DNA of 57,279 nucleotides, taken from the NCBI RefSeq assembly GCF_014174165.1, contig NZ_JABEQN010000027.1, forward strand, positions 1-57,279. The letters run 5' to 3'. This DNA comes from Gluconacetobacter dulcium. GTDB lineage: Bacteria > Pseudomonadota > Alphaproteobacteria > Acetobacterales > Acetobacteraceae. The translations under genes and the position numbers were made by a program. Positions 1 through 7,290 of the stretch are shown piece by piece. The notes beneath the pieces are model-generated. The model was given only the letters and a program-made list of their open reading frames with translations, was not told the origin of the DNA and searched no databases. The first letter of the stretch is position 1. Each line of letters opens with the position of its first letter.

Positions 1-162
1 CGTCAGGTCTTCCGGCATATCACGGCGTCGCCGCGTCTTGCGGCCGCTCGCGCGCAACGCCTCTCCGATCTGTTCGCGGCCAAAGCTGCGGCTGATCGTC
101 GCTATCCCGAGTCGATCACCAATTCCCGCGTCTCCATCGAACGCCGCTGCTATTCGCGCCAT
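1..162 (-). CDS. IS4-family transposase, N-terminal 54 residues (runs off window)
   Basis: The reverse strand encodes 54 residues from an ATG at 162 that stay open to the window edge. The segment contains IATISRSFGREQIGEAL and a basic stretch RKTRRRRDMPEDLT, the pattern of the IS4 transposase N-terminal domain (Nterm_IS4) that precedes the DDE core. The start is supported by a strong ribosome site, AGGAGGGA, ten bases before the ATG. The catalytic domain lies outside the window, so activity cannot be judged. It sits next to a truncated cupin gene, which fits insertion of the element into that gene. Confidence 0.75.
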   Translation of the reverse strand, partial: MARIAAAFDGDAGIGDRLGIATISRSFGREQIGEALRASGRKTRRRRDMPEDLT

Positions 163-221
163 GCCGCTTCCCTCCTATCGGAGAGAACCTAGCAGATTAT
201 CACTCTAAGTGAACAGTATTG
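1..221. mobile_element. IS4-like insertion sequence, one end inside the window
   Basis: The transposase starts about 60 bases from the point (about 220) where the reading frame of a cupin gene abruptly begins. The presumed terminal sequence, read inward from the junction, is CAATACTGTTCACTTAGAG. The other end is not in the window, so the inverted repeat pair and target duplication cannot be checked. The exact boundary is inferred to within a few bases. Confidence 0.55.
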
Positions 222-362
222 GGGGGATTCGTCCATCTGCCCAGGGAGACCCCGCACGCTCTGCGAACGGCGGATGCTTCGGTTATCATGGAGATTTCCG
301 GTGTTGGGCCTTTCGGCATGACTTACGTCAACCCTGGGGATGATCCGTCGAAGGCGGAGTGA
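222..362 (+). pseudogene. Cupin-domain protein, C-terminal remnant cut by the IS
   Basis: From about 222 to the TGA at 360-362 one frame encodes GGFVHLPRETPHALR followed by VIMEISGVGPFGMTYVNPGDDP and ending SKAE. This matches the last strand of small single-domain cupins (G-F-V-x-L/I-P-x-x-x-P-H, then G-P-F-G-x-T-Y-V-N-P-x-x-D-P). The frame has no start codon or ribosome site next to it and runs back directly into the presumed IS end, so the 5' part is gone or lies on the far side of the element. Function cannot be inferred beyond the fold. Confidence 0.6.
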
Positions 363-441
363 GGATGATTTTATCCTCTTCGAACATGGCCGCTTCCGCC
401 TTCATATGAGACATGCGGCTTGACTGAAGGCGGCCACCCGT

Positions 442-460
442 CATGACGATTATCGTCATG
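442..460. repeat. 19-bp palindrome between convergent genes
   Basis: CATGACGATTATCGTCATG has 9-base arms around a single central T. It lies between the cupin remnant (+) and the end of the MFS gene (-). There is no T tract, so it is not a clear terminator. The inner TGACGAT-T-ATCGTCA has the 7-1-7 form of Fur-type operators, but no promoter is obvious next to it. Confidence 0.4.
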
Positions 461-500
461 TCAGGCACCTCCATGCAACTCTGCACATCGGCGGCCGATT

Positions 501-1661
501 TCATCGGGCCTGCGCGATCAGGAAACCTGCCGCCGCCGCAATGCCACCAATCAGGAAAACCCCACTATATCCGGCTCGGTCTGCAAAGAGACCCGCAAGG
601 GGGCCGGTCAGCCCATAGGCCAGGTCCTGGAAGGCCGTGAACCCGCCCATGGCCGTACCCCGCAGATGCGGCTGCACGAGGTGGACCACCTCCCGCCCCA
701 TGGCCGGAAAGATCATCGAGCAGCCCAGGCCCGTCAGGCAGGCGCCGGCAAGGGCGAGGATCGGACCGTGGGCGCCCCAGATCAGGAACTGCCCGAGCGC
801 CTCGATGGCGAGCGAGCCGATGGCGACCGGCAAGCCGCCGAACCGATCCGGCAGATGGCCAAAGAGCAGACGCACCAGAACGAACCCGCCGCCGAAAGCC
901 ATGAAGCCAAGCCCGGCATGGCTCCAGTGCCGATGCAGGAAGTACAGCACGAAGAACGAACCGATCGCGGCGAAGCCGATGCCCTGGAGGCAGACGATCA
1001 GCCCGTAGCCCCAGATCCGGCCCATCACGCTCAGAAAGGACGGGCGTTCGGCGTGGGGATGCGGCGCGACGCCGGTCATCGCCAGGATGGCCAAGAGGCC
1101 GAGGCAGGGCAACAGCGTACTGACCGCCATGGCCCCGACGAACCCCAGCCGGTCGAACAGGACGAGACCGATGGGGCCGCCGACGGCAAGCGCGCCGTAG
1201 ATCGCGGCACCGACCAGGGCCAGAACCGTCCCCGATCGCGCGGAACCGACCAGGCCGATTCCCCAGGCGATCACACCGACGCCCACCAGGCTCTCGCCGA
1301 GCCCGAGCAGCAATCTGCCGGCGACCAGGACGACGAAACCTGTCAGCGGAGCCTGGGTGAGCAGGCCGGCAACCAACGAGACCAGTGCCCCGCCAGCGTA
1401 GAAGGCCAGGCCACGTCCCACCGCTGCCTTGGCGCCGCGGCGATCCGACAGGTGGCCGGCATAGCCGCGCATCACGATGGTGCTGAGAAAGGCAATGCCG
1501 ACCCCAAGCCCCGCCCAAGCATTGCCGAGCCCGAGGCGCCCGGTCACGTAGACCGGGACGACCGGCATGGGAATAGCGACGCATAGATAGGAAACGAACA
1601 GGACCACGACCAGCCCCAGCAGGCGGGCCTGCGCCGGGTCACGTATCGATCGGTAGGTCAT
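501..1661 (-). CDS. MFS transporter, YhhS-like (arabinose/drug exporter type)
   Basis: A 386-residue inner-membrane protein with about 12 hydrophobic segments. It carries the MFS loop 2-3 signature RGYAGHLSDRRGAK, the long conserved segment LAGRLLLGLGESLVGVGVIAWGIG and a repeat half beginning near residue 205, which together resemble E. coli YhhS. I chose the ATG at 1661 because it starts just before the first membrane segment; an in-frame ATG at 1706 exists but lies inside a perfect palindrome and lacks a ribosome site. The SDR gene lies upstream on the same strand. The shared operator motif suggests control by the TetR protein at 3679-4410. Substrate unknown. Confidence 0.85.
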   Translation of the reverse strand: MTYRSIRDPAQARLLGLVVVLFVSYLCVAIPMPVVPVYVTGRLGLGNAWAGLGVGIAFLSTIVMRGYAGHLSDRRGAKAAVGRGLAFYAGGALVSLVAGLLTQAPLTGFVVLVAGRLLLGLGESLVGVGVIAWGIGLVGSARSGTVLALVGAAIYGALAVGGPIGLVLFDRLGFVGAMAVSTLLPCLGLLAILAMTGVAPHPHAERPSFLSVMGRIWGYGLIVCLQGIGFAAIGSFFVLYFLHRHWSHAGLGFMAFGGGFVLVRLLFGHLPDRFGGLPVAIGSLAIEALGQFLIWGAHGPILALAGACLTGLGCSMIFPAMGREVVHLVQPHLRGTAMGGFTAFQDLAYGLTGPLAGLFADRAGYSGVFLIGGIAAAAGFLIAQAR

Positions 1662-1687
1662 ATGGGAACGATCCGCCTGGAGCAGAT

Positions 1688-1715
1688 CCTCTTTGAATGC
1701 GTGCATTCAAAGAGG
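1688..1715. promoter_or_regulatory. Palindromic operator in front of the MFS gene
   Basis: Two 13-base arms, CCTCTTTGAATGC and its exact complement, flank a 2-base centre. The core reads TGAAT-N6-ATTCA. The same core occurs at 3630-3645 before the TetR gene, so this is a good candidate TetR binding site. There is no T run, which argues against a terminator. Confidence 0.6.
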
Positions 1716-1791
1716 TGAAGATGCTCGTCAAAACAATAAACGAGAGCATGTCCACCGAACCGGTTTCGATGGAAAGGCTCTGGCGTTGCGA

Positions 1792-2529
1792 TCAGTTGCG
1801 GCCGCCATTTGCCTTGATGACCTGGCCGTTCACCCAACCGCTTTCCGGGCCGGCCAGGAAGGACACGACGCGGGCAATGTCGTCGGGCTCGCCGAGACGA
1901 CCGAGCGGGATGTCGCCGATCAGGCGCTGGATGAGGTCTTCGGACCGGCCGGCGAAAAACAGCTCGGTGGCGACGGGTCCGGGCGCGACGGCATTGACGG
2001 TAATGCGGCGGGCGCCGAGTTCCTTGGCCAGGACATGGGTCAGCCCCTCCACCGCCGCCTTGGTGGCGACATAGACACCGTGGGCGGGAAGATAGGCGCC
2101 GATGATGCTCGTCGACAGGTTGATGATACGACCGCCGTCACGCACTCGCCGGGCACCCTCGCGCATGCCGTTGAAGGCGCCGGCAAGGTTGACGGCGATC
2201 AGGCGCTGGAAATCCTCGTCGGAGACCTGGGCCAGCGGCGCGGTTTTGCTAATCCCGGCATTGTTGATCAGCACATCGACAGGGCCATATTCGGCTTCCG
2301 TCTGGTCGAACAGTGTTTTGACGGCTTCAGGATCAGCCACGTCGGCCTTGATCGCTTTTGCGCGGCCGCCGGCCGCGATGATCGCAGCCACCACCGCCTC
2401 TGCTTCGGTAACGCTGGAAGCATAGTTGACGATCGTCTGGAAACCGTCGGCGGCAAGGCGCCTGGCCAACGCGGCGCCAATACCCCTGGAAGCGCCGGTG
2501 ACGATTGCGGTACGGGACATATCGGTCAT
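1792..2529 (-). CDS. SDR family NAD(P)-dependent oxidoreductase
   Basis: A 245-residue classical short-chain dehydrogenase. It shows the nucleotide-binding TGASRGIG motif near the N-terminus, NNAG (INNAGIS), the catalytic S...YxxxK arrangement (STSIIGAYLPAHGVYVATKAA) and the PG motif (VAPGPVATELF). The length is typical for the family. The ATG at 2529 is preceded by CTGGAG at good spacing; an ATG three codons in has no ribosome site. It sits upstream of the MFS gene on the same strand with about 130 bases between them. The substrate cannot be predicted from sequence; cofactor preference is probably NADPH because Arg follows the glycine motif (inference). Confidence 0.9.
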   Translation of the reverse strand: MTDMSRTAIVTGASRGIGAALARRLAADGFQTIVNYASSVTEAEAVVAAIIAAGGRAKAIKADVADPEAVKTLFDQTEAEYGPVDVLINNAGISKTAPLAQVSDEDFQRLIAVNLAGAFNGMREGARRVRDGGRIINLSTSIIGAYLPAHGVYVATKAAVEGLTHVLAKELGARRITVNAVAPGPVATELFFAGRSEDLIQRLIGDIPLGRLGEPDDIARVVSFLAGPESGWVNGQVIKANGGRN

Positions 2530-2614
2530 TTTAAAACTCCAGATTTCGACATCCATGTTTTCTGCTTTTGCGACGGCTGGCGTTCCACCACGCGGAAAAG
2601 CCTGTGGGCGGTTC

Positions 2615-2780
2615 AGAGCCTGACCGAAAATGCGGGCTGGTGAGCGAGAGCGGCCCGTCAGGGCCGCGCCCGGCGTGTGTTTCCGAGCATCGGAGCGGAG
2701 CGGCCTTGACGGCCGTGAGCACCGAAGCGCAGGAAACGCGCGGAGGACACGCCACCAGCGTGCATTTTCGGTCAGTCTCT
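2615..2780. repeat. Short element bounded by 28-bp imperfect inverted repeats
   Basis: The arms at 2615-2642 and 2753-2780 match at 25 of 28 positions and contain CTGACCGAAAATGC. They flank about 110 GC-rich bases. The stretch holds no convincing gene and fills the gap between the SDR and methyltransferase genes. It could be a MITE-like relic or a large RNA hairpin. The 12-mer GCATCGGAGCGG inside it recurs at 10515 and 12128. Confidence 0.5.
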
Positions 2781-3454
2781 CAGACAACGCGCATCGACAT
2801 TTCGACATCGCCCGTGCACGGCACCGACATGTAGCCCTGCGCCGGCGCACGGACCCGGTCGAGATAATCGGGGCAATAATCGGCATTGTCGGCGATGATG
2901 AGCGCTCCCGGCCTAAGCCGGCTTTCGACCAGGGACAGAACCTGAAGATAAAGTCCCTTCGCGCCATCCAGCAGCAGCAGGTCGATCTCGTCCGGCAGCC
3001 CGGCCGCCAGCGTCTGCAGGGCGTCGCCCTCCCGGATTTCCACCAGGTCGCTCAGGCCGCCTTCCAGCAGATGCGCTCGTGCCCTGACGATTTTGGACGG
3101 CTCGAACTCCGCGCTGATCAGGCGCCCACCCCCATTGTCCCGGAGTGCTGCTGCAAGATGCAGTGTGGAGATGCCGAACGACGTGCCGAATTCCACGATC
3201 TTTCTCGCGCCCGTGCTGCGCGCCAGCATGTAAAGCAGCGCTCCGGTCTCCCGCGAGACGGCGAGCGGAACATCCTTCAAGCGCGCGTAGAAATCGCGAT
3301 ACTCGGTCTTGCTGCACATCAGGCGCGCTTGATCCTGCTCCGAGAGCGTCGACCAATACGCGGCCACGGAAGGATTGCCCGACCACGCCGCCTCGGCTTC
3401 TTCGAAAAGACGGTCGAGGAGAGGCGCCAGCGGGGCGGTCGTCAGCGTGTTCAT
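2780..3454 (-). CDS. Class I SAM-dependent O-methyltransferase
   Basis: A 224-residue protein with the Rossmann SAM-binding signature VEFGTSFGISTLHLAAAL near residue 90, an acidic second-strand end (ISAEFEPSK), and the motif IDLLLLDGAKGLYLQVL, in which Asp normally binds metal or SAM in the catechol O-methyltransferase type. It ends ADNADY...VEMSMRVV, as caffeoyl-CoA/catechol-type enzymes do. The ATG at 3454 has GGAG seven bases upstream. It is divergent from the TetR gene, with the dyad at 3629 between them, so it is probably part of that regulon. The acceptor is unknown. Confidence 0.85.
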   Translation of the reverse strand: MNTLTTAPLAPLLDRLFEEAEAAWSGNPSVAAYWSTLSEQDQARLMCSKTEYRDFYARLKDVPLAVSRETGALLYMLARSTGARKIVEFGTSFGISTLHLAAALRDNGGGRLISAEFEPSKIVRARAHLLEGGLSDLVEIREGDALQTLAAGLPDEIDLLLLDGAKGLYLQVLSLVESRLRPGALIIADNADYCPDYLDRVRAPAQGYMSVPCTGDVEMSMRVV

Positions 3455-3628
3455 AAAGATCTCCGGTCATGCTGAAGGCGTTGCTTGCCTCACGCTGAAA
3501 ATACGACGAATCCGTCATATCGCGTAGTCGCATTGCCTTTATCTCGACGGAAAAATTTTGTATGTATTTGAATTTTATATAAAAAACTACACCAAACAGA
3601 CCGCGCGGCGCGGACACGCGCCGCCCTC

Positions 3629-3646
3629 CTGAATGTCGCTATTCAG
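3629..3646. promoter_or_regulatory. Dyad operator before the TetR gene
   Basis: CTGAATGTCGCTATTCAG has 6-base arms with a 6-base centre. It lies 33 bases before the TetR start and in the shared intergenic region with the O-methyltransferase. Its core TGAAT-N6-ATTCA is the same as in the palindrome at 1688-1715. Autoregulation by TetR is the simplest reading. Confidence 0.55.
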
Positions 3647-3678
3647 GTTTTGAAGCGGCTCCGCACAGGATCGAAAAA

Positions 3679-4410
3679 ATGGTTCCGCCCCATGAACGCC
3701 AAGTGTCGCGCCCGACCTTGCACCGCCCGACCGATGCTCTAGTTTATTGTTTTGACGAGCCACTTTGGGCAAATGCCGTGTCAAATCGCCGACATCCCTC
3801 GATTTCCCTACGCAAGCGCCCCCAGCAAGCCCGCTCCGCGGACCTTGTCGCCACGATCCTGGAGGCGGCGGCTCAGGTGCTGGCTGCGGAAGGCGCCCAA
3901 CGCTTCACCTCGGCCCGGGTCGCCGAGAGAGCCGGCGTCAGCGTGGGGTCGGTCTATCAATATTTTCCAAACAAGGCCGCGATCCTCTTTCGGCTTCAAA
4001 GCGATGAATGGACGCGGACAACCGATCTCCTGCGCGACATACTCGAGAACACGAGGATCCCCCCGCTCGAGCGGGTACACAAGCTGGTCCATGCCTTCGT
4101 GCAGTCGGAGTGCGATGAAGCGGAGATGCGCGTGGCGCTCAGCGACGCAGCACCGCTCTATCGGGATGCGCCGGAATCACGAACCGCTCAGGCTTCGGGA
4201 GACGCCATTCTCCAGCACTTCATGCGGGAGGTTCTCCCTGACGCACTGGATTGCACGCGCGAACTGGCGGGTGAACTGATCGGCACGACCCTGAGCCAGG
4301 TGGGGAAACATTTTTCCGAAAAATCTCGAACACCCGAGGAAGTCGAAGCGTTCTCACATGCCATGGCCGACATGCTCTGTGCCTATCTTGGTTCTCTCCA
4401 GTCCAGGTGA
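3679..4410 (+). CDS. TetR/AcrR family transcriptional regulator
   Basis: A 243-residue protein. The DNA-binding domain is SADLVATILEAAAQVLAAEG followed by FTSARVAERAGVSVGSVYQYFPNKAAILF, a textbook TetR helix-turn-helix, beginning near residue 55. The rest is helical ligand-binding domain. The N-terminal extension of about 50 residues is longer than usual, but the ATG at 3679 has AGGA eight bases upstream; a GTG at 3778 would give a standard-length protein with a weak ribosome site. Two copies of one dyad, here and at 1688, suggest it represses itself, the O-methyltransferase and the MFS exporter. Inducer unknown. Confidence 0.9.
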   Translation: MVPPHERQVSRPTLHRPTDALVYCFDEPLWANAVSNRRHPSISLRKRPQQARSADLVATILEAAAQVLAAEGAQRFTSARVAERAGVSVGSVYQYFPNKAAILFRLQSDEWTRTTDLLRDILENTRIPPLERVHKLVHAFVQSECDEAEMRVALSDAAPLYRDAPESRTAQASGDAILQHFMREVLPDALDCTRELAGELIGTTLSQVGKHFSEKSRTPEEVEAFSHAMADMLCAYLGSLQSR

Positions 4411-4513
4411 ATGGAGGGCTTACCCTCCGGATCACACCAATGGCAACGACCGCCACCAGACAGGCAAGCATCGTGGGATAGCCCGATATGGGGCGGTCGC
4501 ACGGAAAATAAGG

Positions 4514-4553
4514 TCGGGCTCTGCCCGAACCCGGCAAGGGCCTTGGCCCTTGC
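4514..4553. repeat. Tandem-hairpin intergenic repeat, copy 1
   Basis: Two hairpins lie side by side: TCGGGC-TCT-GCCCGA at 4514-4528 and a 9-base stem GCAAGGGCC/GGCCCTTGC with a 2-base loop at 4534-4553. The same two-hairpin layout occurs at 9379-9419. It lies between the convergent TetR gene and the secreted-protein gene, as REP-like elements often do. Confidence 0.5.
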
Positions 4554-4634
4554 ATCCCCATTCGTCGATCAGAAAAGGGGGGTTATGTCATCAGGTCGCG
4601 CAGGACCGGCAGACCGTCCGCTCATCCGGCTTGA

Positions 4635-5501
4635 TTACCGGGTTTCCTCTGGCCGCGTACACCACAGAGCGCCATCGTGCAGATGCGGCATCGGACAGGC
4701 CGCGGAGGCACGCGGCAGAGGATCGGGCTTGCCGAGGCGGCGCAGAATATTGGGCATTTCCGCATCGATGACAGCCAGCGGATTGCCGTCGCCATAATGC
4801 GTGGCACTCCGAAAGCGCAACTCTGGACGATAGATCGTGGAAGCCTGGCCAAAGACCGTGATCCAGTATCCGTAAGGCGCATCGGCGGTCGGTTCGACCA
4901 TGACGATATCGCTCGCCAGAGGACCATGTTCGATGACACGGATTTCCTGGTTATGGTTGCTCCCGACCGCGCGGGCGAACAGAGACCGGAACCGATCCGC
5001 GCCCCGGTCATAGGCCAGCACCTGCGTCAAGATCCAATGGCTGTTATTGGCGCTATGTGGGCCAGAGGTTTCCACCAGCAGACGTTTCCCGACGGGCAGA
5101 GAAAGAATCGCGACGCGATCGACCTTCCGCGTGGTCGACCAGACGGGATCGTCGCCGGGGTGGACCGGCGGCGCATCGAGCAGATCGCGCGCGCATCCCG
5201 GCCGTGCGCTCGTCTGAAGACACATTGTCATGACACCCGGGATGGAGGGATCGAGCCCGCTCGGGTCCGGCGTCGGCCCGCCTCGCGTCGCCGTCAGCGT
5301 CCAGCGGGATGCGGTGCCGAACGGGCCGGTCAAATCGAGCGCCGAGAACGGCGCCCCATCATCGGCACGAGCGGACGCAGCAAGCGCCGTCAGAGCCAGA
5401 AAGAAAACACATCCCCACGATGCCGTCCGCCACCAGCGCCACGCCGCCACATGCTCGCACCGACACACGAAAAACCTGAAACAAGAGGAGACGGAACCCA
5501 C
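4635..5501 (-). CDS. Secreted protein of unknown function
   Basis: A 288-residue protein from a GTG at 5501, which has AGGA nine bases upstream. The N-terminus is long for a signal peptide: a positive stretch (CRCEHVAAWRWWR) followed by a hydrophobic core GCVFFLALTALAASARA and a likely cut before DDGAPF. The mature part is soluble, with four spaced cysteines (MCLQT, PGCARD, SAACPM, LWCT) that could form disulphides in the periplasm. I recognise no family. It is convergent with the TetR gene and has no obvious partner. Confidence 0.65.
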   Translation of the reverse strand: MGSVSSCFRFFVCRCEHVAAWRWWRTASWGCVFFLALTALAASARADDGAPFSALDLTGPFGTASRWTLTATRGGPTPDPSGLDPSIPGVMTMCLQTSARPGCARDLLDAPPVHPGDDPVWSTTRKVDRVAILSLPVGKRLLVETSGPHSANNSHWILTQVLAYDRGADRFRSLFARAVGSNHNQEIRVIEHGPLASDIVMVEPTADAPYGYWITVFGQASTIYRPELRFRSATHYGDGNPLAVIDAEMPNILRRLGKPDPLPRASAACPMPHLHDGALWCTRPEETR

Positions 5502-5946
5502 GAATCGCGTTCCTCAATCCCAGAAAACGGCACATCCCGCCGCCAATTACTTTAACATAACCCACGCCAACACCGCCAGCACAACACACGCGAATATCGG
5601 TAGCGAAACACCGATTCCCATCTGGTCGTCTACAGCTTTCACCCTTTTTCCGGCTTCGCCTCTTATTGGTCGTTTTCGTCATTCAATAAGCTTCTACGAA
5701 GCGGACTTGACTGAAGATGCCGCTTGACCGCTGCTGCTGGCGTCAGCAAAGTCGATTTTGCCTAAAAAGACAGCGATGCAGGTACGGTGACAACCTGCGG
5801 TCTCTCCGGAGACAGTCACGCTTGAGCGAATAAACCCGCTCTTGACCATGGCCGGACACGACGAGGATTGGCCTCGTCCGTGGTCGGTCGTCGTTGTCCA
5901 TGTTGCGACCGGCTCGTGTCCGTCTCACCAACGGAAAGACACAGTC
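5502..5946. other. 445-bp gap with a nested hairpin, no gene seen
   Basis: I see no convincing coding region. At 5787-5819 there is a nested hairpin with outer arms GTGAC/GTCAC and inner arms GTCTC/GAGAC. The reverse strand near 5743-5830 is open and may be a leftover of an older gene, but no family is recognisable. Confidence 0.4.
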
Positions 5947-6354
5947 ATGAAGCTGAACCACATCAACCTCTACAGCCACGATACTGAGGCTGATCGCGCA
6001 ATGTTCGAACAATATTTCGGCCTGCGCACTCTCGTTGTGCGTGGAACCAAGATGGCCATTATGCAGGACAATGATGGGCTGGTACTGATCGTCAACCATT
6101 TCGACAACAAACTCGAAGGCTTCGATTATCCCAAGCGATTCGACATTCTGCACATTGGTTTCATCCAAAAGTCTCGCGAGGACGTCGATGCTCTCTATAA
6201 GCGCCTGAGCGGGGACGGCTGGGAGGTGCAGGTACCACGCGACGCACATGGCGCGTGGTCTTTCTACTTTCGAGCGAAGGGTGGCTACTTCATCGAAATC
6301 ACGACATTAACGCCGGTTCGGCCCGTAGAAGCGTATCACGGAAACCCACAATAA
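5947..6354 (+). CDS. VOC (glyoxalase/dioxygenase superfamily) protein
   Basis: A 135-residue single-module vicinal-oxygen-chelate protein. It opens LNHINLYSHDTEADRAMFEQYFGLR, the beta-alpha-beta start of VOC modules with a metal-ligand His (position 5), and has HIGFIQKSREDVDALYKRL with a second His and a C-terminal strand GYFIEIT with the Glu ligand. A homodimer binding a divalent metal is expected. The ATG at 5947 is chosen because the frame upstream lacks the fold and GGAAAG precedes it. Substrate unknown. It stands alone, followed by a hairpin at 6390-6417. Confidence 0.85.
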   Translation: MKLNHINLYSHDTEADRAMFEQYFGLRTLVVRGTKMAIMQDNDGLVLIVNHFDNKLEGFDYPKRFDILHIGFIQKSREDVDALYKRLSGDGWEVQVPRDAHGAWSFYFRAKGGYFIEITTLTPVRPVEAYHGNPQ

Positions 6355-6389
6355 TGCCCAGCATGAGCGGCTGAGTAACCTGAACTGCT

Positions 6390-6417
6390 TGTCTGATCTG
6401 TGATGCGGGATCAGACA
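6390..6417 (+). terminator. Hairpin after the VOC gene
   Basis: The 9-base arms TGTCTGATC and GATCAGACA flank a 10-base loop about 35 bases after the VOC stop codon. There is no T tract directly behind it, so it may end transcription only weakly or protect the 3' end. Confidence 0.4.
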
Positions 6418-6584
6418 GGCAGCAACCGCCTCATTCCGGACAATTTGACGTCAGTCTGCACTTCATGGCACTATTTCACGCTAATTTTTATTAAATTTCA
6501 TCACTTACAAACCGCAACGATTCCTGAGTAATTATATGAAGTTTTTATTGAAGTTCGTTGGGAACAAGCTCGGAGAATGCCCAT

Positions 6585-6974
6585 ATGTTTAGCAAGTTAC
6601 TGTTACCGACCATAGCTATGGTTATTTTGTCTGGATGCAAAGGTCACGACAAGGTAAAAGTTATTCAGAATTTCATGACTTGTCAAAATTCTCCATCTGG
6701 AGCCATTACTGACATTGGAGGAGAACAAAAAACAGATCTGCTTTGTGAGTCTGCTATGCCTCTAAATTATCCGATGTTTCCATCCACTTCCTCCAGCCTT
6801 CGCTTTTCCTTGTCGAATATACCGGAGAAATACAGATCCGATATATTCAAACGTAGCTCTAGCGATAATCCTGTTTTTTCGGTAACAGCAGTTATCGACC
6901 GCAAAGATATTTCACCCCTAGGCTCTCCACCGAATTATATAAGCCATATCTACGAGATTCATGTAGTTCGGTGA
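6585..6974 (+). CDS. AT-rich small lipoprotein, function unknown
   Basis: A 129-residue protein starting MFSKLLLPTIAMVILSGCKG, a clear lipoprotein signal with lipobox LSGC, so it should be lipid-anchored in the periplasm. GGAG lies nine bases before the ATG at 6585, which favours this start over an upstream in-frame one. There is a further Cys pair (MTCQ, LLCESA). The gene and its upstream 200 bases are strikingly AT-rich against the GC-rich flanks, which points to horizontal acquisition. No family recognised. Confidence 0.7.
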   Translation: MFSKLLLPTIAMVILSGCKGHDKVKVIQNFMTCQNSPSGAITDIGGEQKTDLLCESAMPLNYPMFPSTSSSLRFSLSNIPEKYRSDIFKRSSSDNPVFSVTAVIDRKDISPLGSPPNYISHIYEIHVVR

Positions 6975-7290
6975 TGACAGCCGACATTCCGCGCCCCCCA
7001 AAGCTGCCTGTCTGCTTGAGGAAAATGAGCAGATAGACAGTAGCCTACAGAAACGGGGGAAGTACCGTGCCACGCCATCGGCACCGTATTTGCGCGCACG
7101 GTGGAAGCGTCAAAAAATTATGGGCAACCGGACGGGGCCGTTTAGGGCGACGACGCTTCGCTCGTCATTTTTATGCATCAATATCGGATAGATGTCCGGC
7201 TCGTTTGCATTTGACAATGTGCGCTGGCGCGGTGGTAGCATTCCGCCGAATGGACCCGCAGGGTCCATTCGTCGTGCATCGCGTCGCTGG
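6975..7290. other. 316-bp gap, hairpins but no gene
   Basis: No coding region is supported. The stretch holds an imperfect hairpin near 7008-7042 (CTGTCT and AGACAG ends), a short stem GACGA/TCGTC followed by ATTTTT around 7150-7175, and the strong palindrome at 7247-7271 listed separately. Confidence 0.4.
7247..7271 (-). terminator. Strong hairpin after the ketopantoate reductase-like gene
   Basis: Two perfect 11-base arms (CGAATGGACCC and its complement) flank a 3-base loop, 20 bases past the stop codon of the gene at 7291-8313. It lacks a U tract, so it is terminator-like rather than a canonical intrinsic terminator. Confidence 0.5.

Noticed and set aside
442-460. Fur site for the MFS gene at 501-1661
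   Set aside because: The palindrome has the right form but lies at the 3' end of that gene, so a promoter role is not supported.
2530-2967. N-terminal extension of the SDR frame
   Set aside because: It runs through the inverted-repeat element and the opposite part of the methyltransferase gene; the ATG at 2529 has a proper ribosome site and starts the SDR fold.
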